A stretch of 64,000 bases of DNA from Hofstenia miamia (Eukaryota > Xenacoelomorpha > Acoela). A model generated the notes under the pieces. It was not told the origin of the DNA, did not search any database, and was given only the letters and a program-made list of their open reading frames with translations. Below are positions 46,920 to 59,092 of the stretch, piece after piece. Position 1 is the stretch's first letter. Each line of letters opens with the position of its first letter. Location of the stretch: assembly GCA_004352715.1 (NCBI GenBank), contig SCFE01000040.1, positions 2,215,707 to 2,279,706 on the forward strand, written 5' to 3'. The translations under genes were made by a program, and so were the position numbers.

Positions 46920-47099
46920 GTTGACAGGGTTAGGGTTAAGGTTAGAGTTTAATACCCCTAAGTAAAATAGCGCCAAATTTAATTAATATGTTGAAATGAA
47001 GTGCAATTCTTATGATTGGATGAAGGGTGAATGTTAGGATTAAAGATTAACTACTTTAAAACGCCAATTCAAATGGATCCTCTAAAGTAAAATAACGCC
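46920..47099. mobile_element. GGCGTTA-type fold-back element, degraded copy 3
   Basis: It contains GGGTTAGGGTTAAGGTTAGA, CCCCTAAGTAAAATAGCGCC and, at the right, CTCTAAAGTAAAATAACGCC, the same terminal sequence as its neighbour. The left arm is rearranged. Confidence 0.65.
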
Positions 47100-49085
47100 T
47101 CTAAATGATTAACGAATTTAATACAGGCTAAAATTTTGAATTATTTTTAGATTTGCAATTATCATAAAAACCGCTTAAATATTCCGCCTATATAAATTAA
47201 TGAAATAACTTACAACTACAAATAATGACGAATGCGCTGTATTGCTAGAAATTACACGTGCTACAAAGAATGTGTGGCTTTTAGACGACGGAAATCGTTT
47301 CGTATGAAACGATGCACTACACATATGCGTCATTTTTTACGTGAGATCCCATTGGTTGGCTAACGCCGCATTACAGTTAATAGCTTATTTGTTCTTGTTA
47401 TGGACTTTCACCTGTTGCATGGCATGAATTTCGCATTGTTTTTGTGATTCACAAATCTGAGAATTTGTTGCAATATTTCTGCCGTTGCTTTGGAAGATGA
47501 TAAATATTTAAAGCACTCTCATATAGTTGAATACAATACAATAATATATTGCCTTGTTACGGTAACTAGGGTACATCGCGAAAACGTGCATTTCTTTTAG
47601 CAGTAAAAGTATAGATTGCTGTGAGAAACATGATTCCCCGGACTTTACTTTATTTAAGATTAAAATTTATAATTTATAAAAAATAAATTTCATTTGATGT
47701 GCATAGGGGTAAACAGTGATTTTTAGTAAAATTGTAGTTCTGATCATCGCAGTGCCATCTAACGGTGATTTGTTATATAATCAAATTCACATTTTTGTTA
47801 TTAATCTATCAAACTAACTGCTTTCAGTTTCCACTTTATTGTAATAAAACCTTAATCAAATTTGTTGGCACAAATGATTAAGTCGGGTCAAATGCAAGAT
47901 AGGAACTAAGTCAAAGTATCATTCAGGTCAGGTTTGGTCGGTTTCCAGACCAGCCTTTAATCCGTTTCAGTTCTGAAACATGCATCCATACATGTACATA
48001 TTTTGATAAAGTTCAAAATTTGTAAGATAGACAAAATTTAAAGATTTTGCTCTCAGGGTTTTAAAAAATCGGTCATCCTCTCAGTTTAAAACCCCCGATC
48101 ACCGGGAGTGTTCCCACAAAACTAGCCCGGACCTTAATTATCAGATGCGCAGAAAATCTGTGTATTATACCTTAAATAAATGCTACATGAATTATAAAAT
48201 TTATAAAAAGTTATGTATTTTGCATAGGAAGTTTGAATTAACGAACTTGAAGTTGGAATTAAATTGGATTCCAATTTGACAATTCTAGAATTCGTATATT
48301 GGATGGGCAAAAAAAATTGTCCAATGGAGAAGCATGGATATTTGTTAAATATTCACACCAATACTCTGATACAGTTAGAGCAATTCTAGTTTCCATGCAT
48401 AAATAAGGAAATTGTCGCAAATGATTTCAGATGTTTAAAGACTGAACCCGTTTGTGACATATCCAACATTCGTTACTAATTCCAGTTTCAACCTCCTTGT
48501 AGTATAAATCGAAATAAAATATAATAATGGTTGATTATTTACTTATTATTTAACAAGAAAAAGCAAAAACAACTATCTTGTATCTGTATATATAATGGAA
48601 TAAAAATCTAGAATTGATTAATCATTCATTTCTCTACATGTTATGGTTATGTTAGCAATTTTAAGGATGTTTAGGAATTGCCACTATTGAATTTCAGTTT
48701 TTTCGAATTCATTTAGAAATACATTAATTTATATATCTAATTTTGTATATCTTATATTTGTACAGTATATTGATACATCTATTTCCGGTCCCGTACTAAA
48801 ATTAAATGTACTAAAATTATGCATTATTATTCAAACTAAATATTGAATTTAGATATCACAGAAATGTTTTAGTTTAGCAATTAGAGTTAAAACATTATAT
48901 TTGCGAAAAAGTTACAATTTTAGAACTACAAAATATACATACATAATATATAATAACAGGAAGTGTGTGTCTGCGTCCATGTATGTGATGAGATTAGTGT
49001 AAGAAATCAGTAAATGTGTTTGTGCCTCCGATTGTGTTGTGTCAGTGTAAAAGTGCACTTCTTCATTTTTTTCTAAATTTTTAGT
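47100..49085. other. Stretch without recognised genes
   Basis: No coding or structured element was recognised. Patches around 47930-48000 and 48070-48130 are richer in GC and may be remnants of hAT-like ends. Confidence 0.35.
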
Positions 49086-49104
49086 AATTTTTTTCTACCC
49101 TAAT

Positions 49105-50400
49105 TTAATTTTCTAAATCGTCCAAATTGTTAGAGGCTGCTTGATTACATCTAGGATAGTAAGTACTGCTGCAAATGAATTTATGTGATCGTGGATTTAC
49201 TTTTAAGTAATTAGCAAGAAAAGACATTGATTCTCGCCGATATTTATCGTTAAAAAATTGTACTTGATATAGCAGGGGGAAGGGGCAATAAATTATACTT
49301 TCTTCTGTGTACAGTGAAATGATCATGGTTATGTGCAAAACTTAATGTTTTTGATTATCAATTAGAAAAGTTTTTGATAATAAATAGCTGCTTTTTGTGT
49401 AAAAATTAATAAAAATGAACAAAAATGTAATTGCAATAAACAAAATACATGCAATAGTTGAACGTGATAATCTGGTCCTAAATTTTTGAGGAGATATAAG
49501 TATAAAACGTCAGACACCATTTTTTGTATCAGTTTTAGGAAAAATGATCAAATTTTAAATCTTTGTCAATATCAAAACTTAATGATCACCTTGTTATTTT
49601 AACGCTGTTAACAGTTACTTCAATATTGATATGTGTTTATTTTACAAAATTGGTGCAAAATATAATGAATTGCTTTTTTCAAAATAAATTTTTAATTAAT
49701 TGGATGTGAAAATGTTAAAAAAATGTTCAATATCACTTTGTAAATTTTTCGTGGCCTTAAGAGCATCATTATCAGTATTTATGAGGCAAGTATAGTCAAC
49801 AAGTTGATATATTTCACTATGGTTTACATGTTCAAAAATGTCATTTACATATATTGCAAATAAAATTGGCCGTAATATTGTGCTTTGAGGCACTCCTCGA
49901 TCGATTGTTATATATTCAGATTTCATGAAATTCATTAATATATACGTTGTTTTTTGTTTTCTAAGAAACTCAAAAGTAATTTAATTGAATTTTGTTGAAA
50001 TCCGAAATTTTTAAGCTTAATCACCCAAAATTTCAAAATTCATTGAATTAAAAGCTTTGCTTAAGTCTAATAGGGCTATGCAACTCGATTTACTTCCGGA
50101 TTTATTTGAGGATATTTTTTCAATAATTGAAATAATTCCATTAATTTTACTATGTTTAGAGCGGAAACCATATTGTTTATATGACAAAATATTCTCAAAT
50201 GCAAAGTTGATTTGAAAACGCAGCAATCTTTCAAATAATTTATTAAATGAGTGCGTTAGTGCGATTGGCATATAGTTTTTAAGAGGCGATCTCCTTTTTT
50301 TCTAGAAAAGTCTATATCTAAGTTTTTCATTATCTCCGGAAATTGGTTTTTTAACTATATTTTGATTAAATGCAAATGATAGATGGTCAACAACAATTTG
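49105..50400 (-). pseudogene. Family A non-LTR element, second copy, RT region
   Basis: On the minus strand from right to left: KKGDR-like word near 50300, then MPIALTHSFNKLFERLLRFQ, SYKQYGFRSKHSKIN and CIALLDLSKAFNSMNFEILG (motif A, first catalytic Asp) in ORF 50271-50017. Next is GVPQSTILRPILFAIYVNDI (motif B) and QLVDYTCLINTDNDALKATK in 49935-49696, where FADD has become LVDY. Last is NYLKVNPRSHKFICSS in 49338-49105. Order and shared words identify it as the same family as 17.5-18.8 kb, and here the RT palm missing from that copy is present. Frameshifts and loss of FADD make it inactive. Confidence 0.85.
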
Positions 50401-50639
50401 AAAAAAAAATAATTAATAAAAAAGGAAAATGAGTGGAACCTGAAGATTTGTTAATGTCTAAATTTCTTTCAATAGTTTTTAACTCTCTTAAGGTAGATTA
50501 TCAAAATTGAAACGTCGACCTACAATTTGATTGCCTAAGTTCTGATGGAGAAGTTTTAATAATAATAATATTAATAATGATCGTGGATTTCACCTTTAAA
50601 GGGCATAACAATACAAAAACAAAATTAAAAAAATTAGTA

Positions 50640-51330
50640 AGAATACTAGATAAAGTAAGGTTTTTTGTGACAATTACAGAGTGGGAAGAGACTACATTTA
50701 CATAAGATTCCAGTAGAAATCAAAGAGTTTAAAAGAAAAGTTAGGATATTAGGTTTAAATTTAGAAGGATGTTCCCAAAGATCAATATCTATATTTTGAA
50801 ATATGAAATTAGCAAGAGGAAAAAGTAACTATGGGATGATTTTGATTTATGAATTTTAATGAGATTCAAAAAAATAGATAAGGTGCTTGGGGAAATGATA
50901 GATATTCATTAACATGAAAATCATAGCTTCCAGTAAGTAATTTGTTAAGAAAAATAAGATCAAAATATTTTAAGTAAAGATTTATTGGAAGAAGCTTGGT
51001 TTGAAAGAGAAGAATTTCAAGTTGTTGAGCAAACAAGAGACCTTCACATTTTGACGTATTGAAAGAAATATGATTATCAATAGACCATTGTAATCCATTG
51101 TCACAATAAGCTTGAAGGTCGTTCAAGTTTGCAGCATATAGCATTCAAATTGAATTTTTTTGAAAAATACATTTAATGGAATCATCAATGAATATTAGAA
51201 AAAAAGAGGTCCAAGAATTGAGCCTTGGGGTACATCAGAAGAGATTTGAGGGTCAATGTGAACTACTTGAGATCGATTAGAAAGATAACTAGAAATATGA
51301 TTAACAAAATCAGAATAATATAAGTTCTGA
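50640..51330 (-). pseudogene. Non-LTR RT fragment, family C
   Basis: The minus strand reads FVNHISSYLSNRSQVVHI, DVPQGSILGPLFF (RT motif B, about 51220), then after a frameshift MLYAANLNDLQAYCDNGLQW, SIDNHISFNTSKCEG and the C-terminal LIFLNKLLTGSYDFHVNEYL. The FADD box between them is lost. The sequence is distinct from family A, which lies immediately downstream in the same orientation. A degraded tail may reach about 50640. Confidence 0.8.
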
Positions 51331-51427
51331 TAGAAGAGTTTTATAATATAATGGTAAATATCAAATTAAATTGGTCTCAGTTGAAATTGGATTTTGCTTC
51401 TGGTCATCTACTGATCCTGTGTCGATA

Positions 51428-51510
51428 TCAGTGGCGCGAATTCGGTACCGGGAGCCTGATAGTACAATTCCCTCAGGACTCTGTTGATTATACCAGTGGC
51501 GTACACAGGG
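51428..51510. repeat. Paired hAT-type termini (CAGTGGCG words)
   Basis: ATCAGTGGCGCGAATTCGG at about 51428 and CCAGTGGCGTACACAGG at about 51492 are both start-like hAT termini in the same orientation. They look like truncated ends of two insertions. Confidence 0.45.
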
Positions 51511-51569
51511 GAACATGGTGGAATGTCCCTTTATTAGGTTTTCAAAGTTATATTTTATTTGTTTAATAA

Positions 51570-53305
51570 AAAAATGTCCCTTAAAAAATTAAAACATTTC
51601 AAAAATGGAGCTGGTAGATAAAACGCGTGTTTAAAGTATATTTTTTGGTTACGAATTTGGTCATGACTGAAATGTTTCCTTGCCATATAAACCCTTAGAC
51701 TATGCCCACCATAATTGGGAATCGATTGAAAACGTATGTTGTCTGAAAACTGGCGAGAAAAGAAGACATTAATACTAAATTTGCTGTATTATTTCGTTTT
51801 TGAAAGATAATAAGCACCACATTGCATTTGTGGTTGGTCAATACATAGCATTAATTATTTCTGAACATTTACTAATTAGAATATCAAATTATCTAATTAT
51901 TGAAAAGGAAGTCTAAAGTTGGAGTAATTTTGTCATGAGTGTTTCGAGTGAACAATTACAATTTCTTAATTAGTAACTTGGCTTTGCTATTTTTTCAATT
52001 TTTGATTGTTTTCATTCATTGTTCTTATAGTGAATTTAAATTTCTACAATGACATTTACCCTAAAAATGACTATTTAATATATATTATTTATCATTTCAT
52101 TCAAAAATAACAAACTGCTTACTGTATTATATTATTGGCAAAATATTTTTATTAAATGTAAATTTGAAAAAAAAACATTTTAGAGATAAATATCATATCA
52201 TTAGTATTTTGAGAATTCAAAGATGTTGGCCGATTATTAAGTTTCTATGTAGGAATGAAGTTGTATTTATATTGGATCTAAACTTTTATCATGTGACGCA
52301 AAACACTGAAATGAGGGAAATGATGAATCGCTACTATTACTAAGTTTTTATGTAAATGGGTTATTATGTTGTTAAATAAAAACTGAACATTGATTACAAA
52401 GTAGTGTTCAAAATTTCAGAAATTCCTAAAAAGTGCTACAAAATTGCTAAAATTTTAATAATGTATGGAAATGAAATATATTGTAAATACATTTTGAACA
52501 TTTTGTGAAAAAAGTAAAACAGCACATTTAATATGCTAAAGAAATTAGCAGGTGGGCACCCCTTATTAAAATTTTAGCACTAAACCACTGCCACAAATCA
52601 TTATGGACTGACTAAATTTAGTTGTCTTTGTGAAATATCGAACTTTATGGAACATTTTTGCAGGTTGACGAACATTCCATCTCCATCTTGGATTAAGTTC
52701 AATTTTTGATTCATCCGCTTCTTCAATTGGAAACGGGCCACTCCAATTTAGTACGACCCAATGAAAGTCTTTGTTGAAAATGAATTAGCATTATTCGAGC
52801 AGACATTATTCCATGCCATTAATTGCGGGTTAAATTTCGTCTGATTGATTTATTGCATCTATTGGATTAATTTGAGAAAAGGGCTGCTGATCCTTCTATT
52901 TTTAGTTACTAAAGACCTTTATTCCCACTTTGTAAGAGATTTTAGACGGCTGTCTTGTGTTATCTTCTTTATTTTTCCATAAAATGAATGCCAATTATTT
53001 GCTTTGAAATATTGAGAGTATCGCATTTATTAAACGATGAAATTTTCGCAGCTGCAAGTTGAATCGCTTTATTTCTGATAGCAACTGCAATTCGATAAAC
53101 AATTGCGAGACCAATACATCTCTAATCATAACAAAGTACAAGTATCTTAATCATTCTACCTATGCATGCAGCCACAAATGATGGTACCGCGTAGTATTGT
53201 TCATAGTAATGTTTGTCTGACTGATATCTTATTACGTAGTCTGTGCACTGGATGTTATGTATTGCTATTATCTGTAATATGAACTCTAATATTTACATTG
53301 CGTTA
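51570..53305. other. Stretch without recognised genes
   Basis: AT-rich, no motif or terminal repeat recognised on either strand. Confidence 0.4.
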
Positions 53306-53309
53306 TCTA

Positions 53310-54177
53310 CCATGGGATCCTTGACGACCCCAATATCATTTTTTCTTAAAATATTACATTAATTATATATTTGTCATTTTAAATTTTACTTTGTGCATTG
53401 ATAACTTGGAACACAATTCTACAGTGATAATTACGTCAGAGCAACCTCAAAGGGAATCAGCTCCTAGAGCAAAAGAGTACTTCTTTCTATATGGGAATGA
53501 GTGAATGATAATGCTGAACATGACTTCAATGATATCTTGTCTGATTCTGAAAACAACATAAAAGAGCATATAGACAGTATTTCAAAACGTTACCAATGAC
53601 ATAGACTTTGATACGACAACGGCAACATCTCTACTTTCCAGTACTCATAGTTAATTATTGTTGCCCATTCAAAATGGGCATTTATAATCTGAGAGCTGAG
53701 AACCCCTTGATAATCTTGAATTATGTGCATACATCTGATTGCTTTTTTTGGCTGGAGTTTCCCGAGGTCATTTGAAACCAATTAAAAGCCTATGGAATGC
53801 AGAGAATGGTAGACCAATTTTCACCAAAACAATGAGAGAGAGAACTAAATATTTTGATGTGAAGTGATGTTGATACTTTTTATCGTTCTCGAAGGAAAAG
53901 ATTCATTTGGGGAAATCTTGGCGGGGTGGAACCGCCGATAACTTTTATGCATTAATACATCTCGCAGAAAACTTCTTCAGAGAACGCTGACATTTATGGG
54001 CAGAATGCGTAAAACAGACCATTTCTACATTATTTGTAAACCTTCTTGTTACAGAACTTTTGTTTGTTATTATTCTCTTACAATTGTTCATATCTATGTG
54101 TTTGTTTTGTGTATCTTAGAATTTAATATAGTAAGAAAAACTAAGTTGCATATTAGGGGTTGATAGAGACCCCATGG
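53310..54177 (+). mobile_element. piggyBac-like element, internally deleted (about 870 bp)
   Basis: The left end reads CCATGGGATCCTTGACGACC and continues CCAATAT. The right end in inverse reads CCATGGGGTCTCTATCAACC, then CCTAATAT. These share the CC.TGGGGTC...GACCCC pattern of piggyBac-type termini. They enclose pieces of a piggyBac transposase. TTAA lies three bases outside the right end, and no TTAA is seen at the left, so the exact boundaries have drifted. Confidence 0.65.
53500..54030 (+). pseudogene. piggyBac transposase fragments
   Basis: Acidic N-terminal sequence NDNAEHDFNDILSDSENNIK lies near 53503. The block RGHLKPIKSLWNAENGRPIF and TKTMRERTKYF (about 53766-53855) follows; it corresponds to the LWxxxxGRPxFxxTMSRxRF signature of piggyBac transposases. 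After a large deletion, LLQRTLTFMGRMRKT (about 53965-54015) corresponds to the LTxxGTxRKNK block near the end of the catalytic core. The catalytic Asp residues between these blocks are gone. Confidence 0.65.
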
Positions 54178-54179
54178 AA

Positions 54180-55260
54180 ATTAATTATAGTTCTTTGCCT
54201 GATAGTTTAGGGATAATTTCCCATTAGTTGGTTAAAATTTGAAGCATCTGGATTACAAGGTTGTAAAATTATATTTATTCAAAACTGCTAATATATCATA
54301 TATATATATATATGATTTAATCTACGACTGTACGGAAAAACTACGAAATGCTGTCAACAAGTGCTCTTGACCATTATTTCCATTGAATAATAAACGTGAG
54401 AATAAACCTGAACATTTCTCTACTCACTTCCAACCTTATATTACGTTTTAACAGGGCAGGTTTTTTCTAAGTCTAACTTTTAAATGATCCATGCAAAACA
54501 ACATTTGATTCATTTGGTTTGGATTTAAAATCAGTTATACAAGCATAGTATATATAAATTTGCGGATATAGGAATTCAGATTGGGAAGACTAATATATTT
54601 AGGCATTAGGAATAAAGGACAGAGCTTCCATTGCTTATTTGTAGTTGGATTACGTCAATTGAAAAATAATAACTCTTCTGCATATAATCTTTAAACTAAT
54701 AATTGGTTTTACACTGGAATTAAGATCAAGTAAAACAAATGCACATGTAATAACATTGTTCAGATAATCATTACAAACATCAAGGGAATTATGTTAGCAG
54801 GAGATTGATCAGTTAATGTTTCTCATAACGGTGAAATTGTACATTAGTTTTGGTGCATCTGAAAACGAAACATTTTGTTAATCTCGACAATTTTTCAAAT
54901 CCATGAGAACGACTAAATTTAGTCTTCCTAATTTTTGTTGACAAACATTTAATAATCTTGCACCAAAGATGTATCCGAGTTCTGGATCAACCAGGTCATA
55001 GGGTCGTAGAATCAATAATTAGAACCAAATTATTCAATAATTTATGAGGTTCACCACATAAACTTTAAGGTATATAAAAAGGAACGCGGAAATTTTTTTT
55101 CAAAAAAAATTGATTTTTATCTTATGAAAACTACAAAATTGTGTATTTTGTCACAATATTCACACTAAAAATCCGCAATTTCAAATACTCTTTAGATGGT
55201 TTTTGAAAAAGTGGAAGGGAGGGGGGGTGGCTTCCCTCCTAAGACCACGCATTCACACCC
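54180..55260. other. Stretch without recognised genes, with (AT)n at 54298-54315
   Basis: A short TA microsatellite occurs; otherwise no structure was recognised. Confidence 0.45.
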
Positions 55261-55264
55261 CCAT

Positions 55265-55795
55265 TAGTGTTTTGCGGGCATGTCCGGGCCCGCCGGGCAG
55301 AAGGAAGGGCAGGCATCGGGCGCTCAAATAACCGGGCATATGTTATGCCCACTTAAATAATATCTGGTATAATAATAAGATAATATGCTGTAATGACGTA
55401 AGCTTTTTCTGCTTTTAAAAAGAAATTTAAAAATTTATCGCGAAATTTATGCTTTTATCGCAAAAATTCTTAAATTTTGTTGTAATAAAATGACAAAAAT
55501 GCAAATCCTTAATCTCTATGCATGATCTTTGAGAGAATTAATATATCTTATAGCAGTCGTAAGAAGTTTCTCAACAAAAGACAAAATTATATAGTACTTT
55601 TGTGCATTTTGATTTAATTTCGTAGTATTTTACGTTATTTTCAAAAAATGGCGGTTGGAATCGGCGGCCCGTTTTTGCCACGTGAATTCAAACGGGCCGG
55701 GGGCGGGTGGGCACCCGGCATTGGAAGATAAACGGGCGCAGAGCGGGCACGGGCAGTGTTAAATATAAAAATGCAAAACACTACACCACAACCAT
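55265..55795. mobile_element. hAT-like short element (family 5), GC-rich ends
   Basis: TAGTGTTTTGC is found at the left edge, and inverted at the right edge (GCAAAACACTA near 55778-55788). Just inside, the left side has CGGGCATGTCCGGGCCCGCC and the right side has GGGCCGGGGGCGGGTGGGCA and GCGGGCACGGGC. The GC-rich words are confined to the two ends of an AT-rich body, as in the other hAT-like elements here. No coding capacity; target duplication unclear. Confidence 0.6.
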
Positions 55796-55949
55796 TAAAA
55801 AATCGTTTCAAACAGATGTTGTAGACCTAGGTTCTCTCCCTTTCACCACTGCCACTTTTCAGCAAGGCCACTTTGCTGCAAATAATATTTATTCAAACAC
55901 AAGTGATGGTAATTCTCCACTCCCAATAACCAATAAAACGTTAATGACA

Positions 55950-56155
55950 TAACACGTTGTAAGACGTCTTAAGGTACGTCTTCTAAACGTCTTATAAAAC
56001 ACAATTGCTAAACGTTGCTCAATACCATCTAGTGTCCACCAAATGATGCTCTAAAATTTCTTCTAAATGTCTTCTAAACCAGTTCTAAAAGTCTTAAAGA
56101 TGTCTTCTACACCGGACATAGATGCGATTTCTAAACGTCTTCTAAACGTTTTATT
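55950..56155. repeat. Degenerate minisatellite, CTTCTAAACGT-like unit
   Basis: CTTCTAAACGTCTT, CTTCTAAATGTCTTCTAAAC and CTTCTAAACGTT variants recur eight to ten times with spacing around 12-13 bases, interrupted by unrelated words. Confidence 0.6.
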
Positions 56156-56285
56156 GTTTAATGGGCTCTGCGCTCGCTAGTTGATGGGAATGACTAATTG
56201 TGGTTTGTAACATCGTTCCTTTTTGTTTAGTGTATTAAATGCCTTAAACGTGTGCTGTATATCGATTTCCAAAAAATGAGAATCT

Positions 56286-57545
56286 TTGATGAAAGTTGCT
56301 ACAAAATATAAAAAGACAGGATTTTTTCCTACACCAAATATTGGTGATTGCAGAAGCCCTTTTTTGGAAATAGATTTCGTATTATTTTTTGTATTATTTT
56401 CTGTGTTAAATGTATTTTTACAAAATGAAAAAATGCGTTTGTTGAAATCTACATGGCGAAATTGGTCGAGGCATGTGAAATTGACCTTTCAGAATCCATC
56501 AGATTTTACAAATGGAATGGAAGCAGACTTTAGCAAATTGCATGAGCTTTAAAATAATGAGTCAAATGCGGTAGCTAAAATAGCTCAAAGACTTTCTAGA
56601 AAAGCACTCTTTCCAACAGCTCAAGAATCACAGAGAGTGAGACATTCGTTGGCAATTTTCTCGTAAGAAACACTTGAAGGTGTTCATTTTTTGTTTAGAA
56701 AACTGGCTAAATGGCGATTATATTCGGTTGTCCAAGTAAACAAGGAATCCTGGATTTTTACAAACAGAACGCTCGTTATGGAGGATTTGTTAAGTAACGG
56801 TGAATACTCAATCTGATTACTTGTCAAACATCAAATGATCCAATTGAAAATCGTTTTTCTAAATATCAATTTGGCGAACTCGATTTTTAGTAAAAGTTGC
56901 AAATGTATTAGAAGCAGAAAAAAAGTTTTGATTAATTCATCTTCTACGCTATAAAAAATTAAAAGAATTTATTGATATAGACAATGATTCATTATGCAAT
57001 GTTGTTTCGCGAATTGAGTATCAATTAGCACATTATTGTGATTTACTACAAATGAATGATTCGGAAATGCAATCTATTTATATGATTTATGCCTATATTC
57101 AAAACAGTCACTCGCAATTGTATGCAGTGCTTTAACGATACATGTACTTCATGTACGAAACATGACAAACTATTTACAATAAAAATCGTGGTGACCTTAC
57201 TCGTCCATCTGTTTACACTTACTCTCTGTGCTCATGGGCTTATAAAATCTTCTTAAATGTTTCTGATTATTTAAAAACCCAGTCAGAAACACTTCTAAGG
57301 TTATTAACAATTTATAAAAATTGTGTAGATGAAGATGTTCACTTATCTTGCAATTGTATGGAGAAGATACCTATTTCATGTGCTAATGTTTTTTTAGATA
57401 ATAAGTGTAAAATTCAAGAGAACAATGAGGACTGCGCATGTGGACGATTTTGTAAGATAGGCGAACTGGTTAGGAGAGATATGCGAGTAAAGCACTGTGC
57501 GGGTATCATTGAGTATAACATATTCGAGGTATTTAGAGGGAACTG
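56286..57545 (+). pseudogene. Unclassified transposase-like remnant
   Basis: Several frames on the plus strand look protein-like. ORF 56286-56552 includes TWRNWSRHVKLTFQNPSDFT, followed by AKIAQRLSRKALFPTAQES. A frame at about 56950-57135 reads KKLKEFIDIDNDSLCNVVSR. A 120-codon frame from 57178 reads NKNRGDLTRPSVYTYSLCSW, then LKTQSETLLRLLTIYKNC. NRGxLxxPS followed by a hydrophobic helix is a feature near the C-terminus of several eukaryotic transposases, including P-like ones. I cannot fix the superfamily. Stops and frameshifts between the parts show that it is dead. Confidence 0.4.
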
Positions 57546-57608
57546 ACAGCAGTGATAGAGGTCGTAGCTCGTTTATGTTCGGAGGGCTGCTTTTGGGGAG
57601 GAAACTGA

Positions 57609-57856
57609 NNNNNNNNNNNNNNNNNNNNNNNNNNNNNNNNNNNNNNNNNNNNNNNNNNNNNNNNNNNNNNNNNNNNNNNNNNNNNNNNNNNNNNNNNNNN
57701 NNNNNNNNNNNNNNNNNNNNNNNNNNNNNNNNNNNNNNNNNNNNNNNNNNNNNNNNNNNNNNNNNNNNNNNNNNNNNNNNNNNNNNNNNNNNNNNNNNNN
57801 NNNNNNNNNNNNNNNNNNNNNNNNNNNNNNNNNNNNNNNNNNNNNNNNNNNNNNNN
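57609..57856. other. Assembly gap (248 N)
   Basis: The gap lies inside the CR1-like element, just after its endonuclease region, and may hide RT sequence. Confidence 1.
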
Positions 57857-59048
57857 GCGGTAGCCAGTCATCATCTTCAATATATTCAAAGTATGCTTCG
57901 TTGTCTCGAATTGTATCATGTGCGGTGATGTCTTCAAGATTGTCAGCTAGCTTTTCTATGGCATCACTGATGGAAGGAAAAGACGCGACAATGCTGTTTA
58001 TCCCGGAGTTTCTTTTAGATTTACGAAGCTCATTTACTGCTTTCCAGCTGTTGTGTGCTGATTTGCTAGTTGATTTAAAGAACTTTTGCTTGGCCTTGAT
58101 AATCTCGCTGGTAAGCTTAGATGTGTAGTTGTTTAACATAGTTTGGTTCACACCAAAAGCGTCTTGCCTTTTCATTGCGATTTCTTTAACTTTGGGAGTG
58201 ATGTAAACGGGATCTGTAGAGGTAATTTTGACAGTTCTGCGTGGTATTTCGTCAAGTGCTTCGTAAATGATGTCAAGGAATTTTTCTACCTTTTCATCTG
58301 CGGTGTCGAGGTGATAGATCGTACTGAAATTGGATTCATTAAGTTTCTTAAGGCCTCGCTCAATGTTAGATTTGCGAATGTCATATGATTGGCAAGTATA
58401 TGAGAAAGTCTCTTCCTGTTGTCTTGGTTCAATGAAGCAGGTCTTATGTTTAGATTTGCCCAGTGGTGCTAATAAACGGTGTCGCTTGTATACATCACTT
58501 ATGTCTGTACTTATGGCAATGATGTCGAGGATGTTGTTACCGTTCATTGGCTGATCGATGAGATTTACCATATTTAGTTGTTGTAATAGGTTGGGTAAAT
58601 GGCGCGAAACAAATTCCATGTTTAGGTCGCCCCAAATGATTGTATCATGATCAGTATGATTGAGTAGCGTGTTATCAATATTTTTAACAAGCATGTGAAA
58701 GATTGTTTGGTAAGCTGTTGCGGTAGGGCCAGGTGGCACATATAGACAGCAAAAAAGCAAGTCATAACTCTCCAGGTTCAGAAAAATACATTCGATATCA
58801 GGGATTTGAATGTTGAAAATACGTTTCGCGTTTCCAATTCTGTTATGTAGCCATACGGAAACTCCTCCTCCCCTACTAGGGCGGTCGCACCTTATAGAAG
58901 CATTGTACGATTTTATATGAAAATCAGAAGAACAATTATTAGCAGTAAACCAGCTTTCAGTAACCGCTATAATGCCAGGTGAGTACAGTGACGCATAAAC
59001 TTCAAGCTGTTCAAGTTTATTTACTATTGATTGAGCGTTCAGGAACAT
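57857..59048 (-). pseudogene. CR1-like element ORF2: endonuclease domain and linker, truncated by gap
   Basis: On the minus strand the frame starts MFLNAQSIVNKLEQLEVYAS and holds GIIAVTESWF, the GGGVSVW word, LYVPPGP and IIWGDLNMEFV (catalytic Asp/Asn pair of the endonuclease). ILDIIAIS and then a linker with ITPKVKEIAMKRQDAF follow. This is the usual order in CR1/Jockey-type ORF2. The frame stays open for nearly 400 codons up to the gap, so the copy is young. The C-terminal SDH block is altered (GKSKHKTCF), which would impair nicking. No RT motif is visible beyond the gap. Confidence 0.88.
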
Positions 59049-59092
59049 TATGGACGGTCCTGGAGCCCTCGTGTTTTAACTATTATCGCGTA

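Noticed and set aside
53590-53781. Minus-strand 63-codon ORF
   Set aside because: It overlaps the piggyBac-like fragments on the other strand and shows no own motif.
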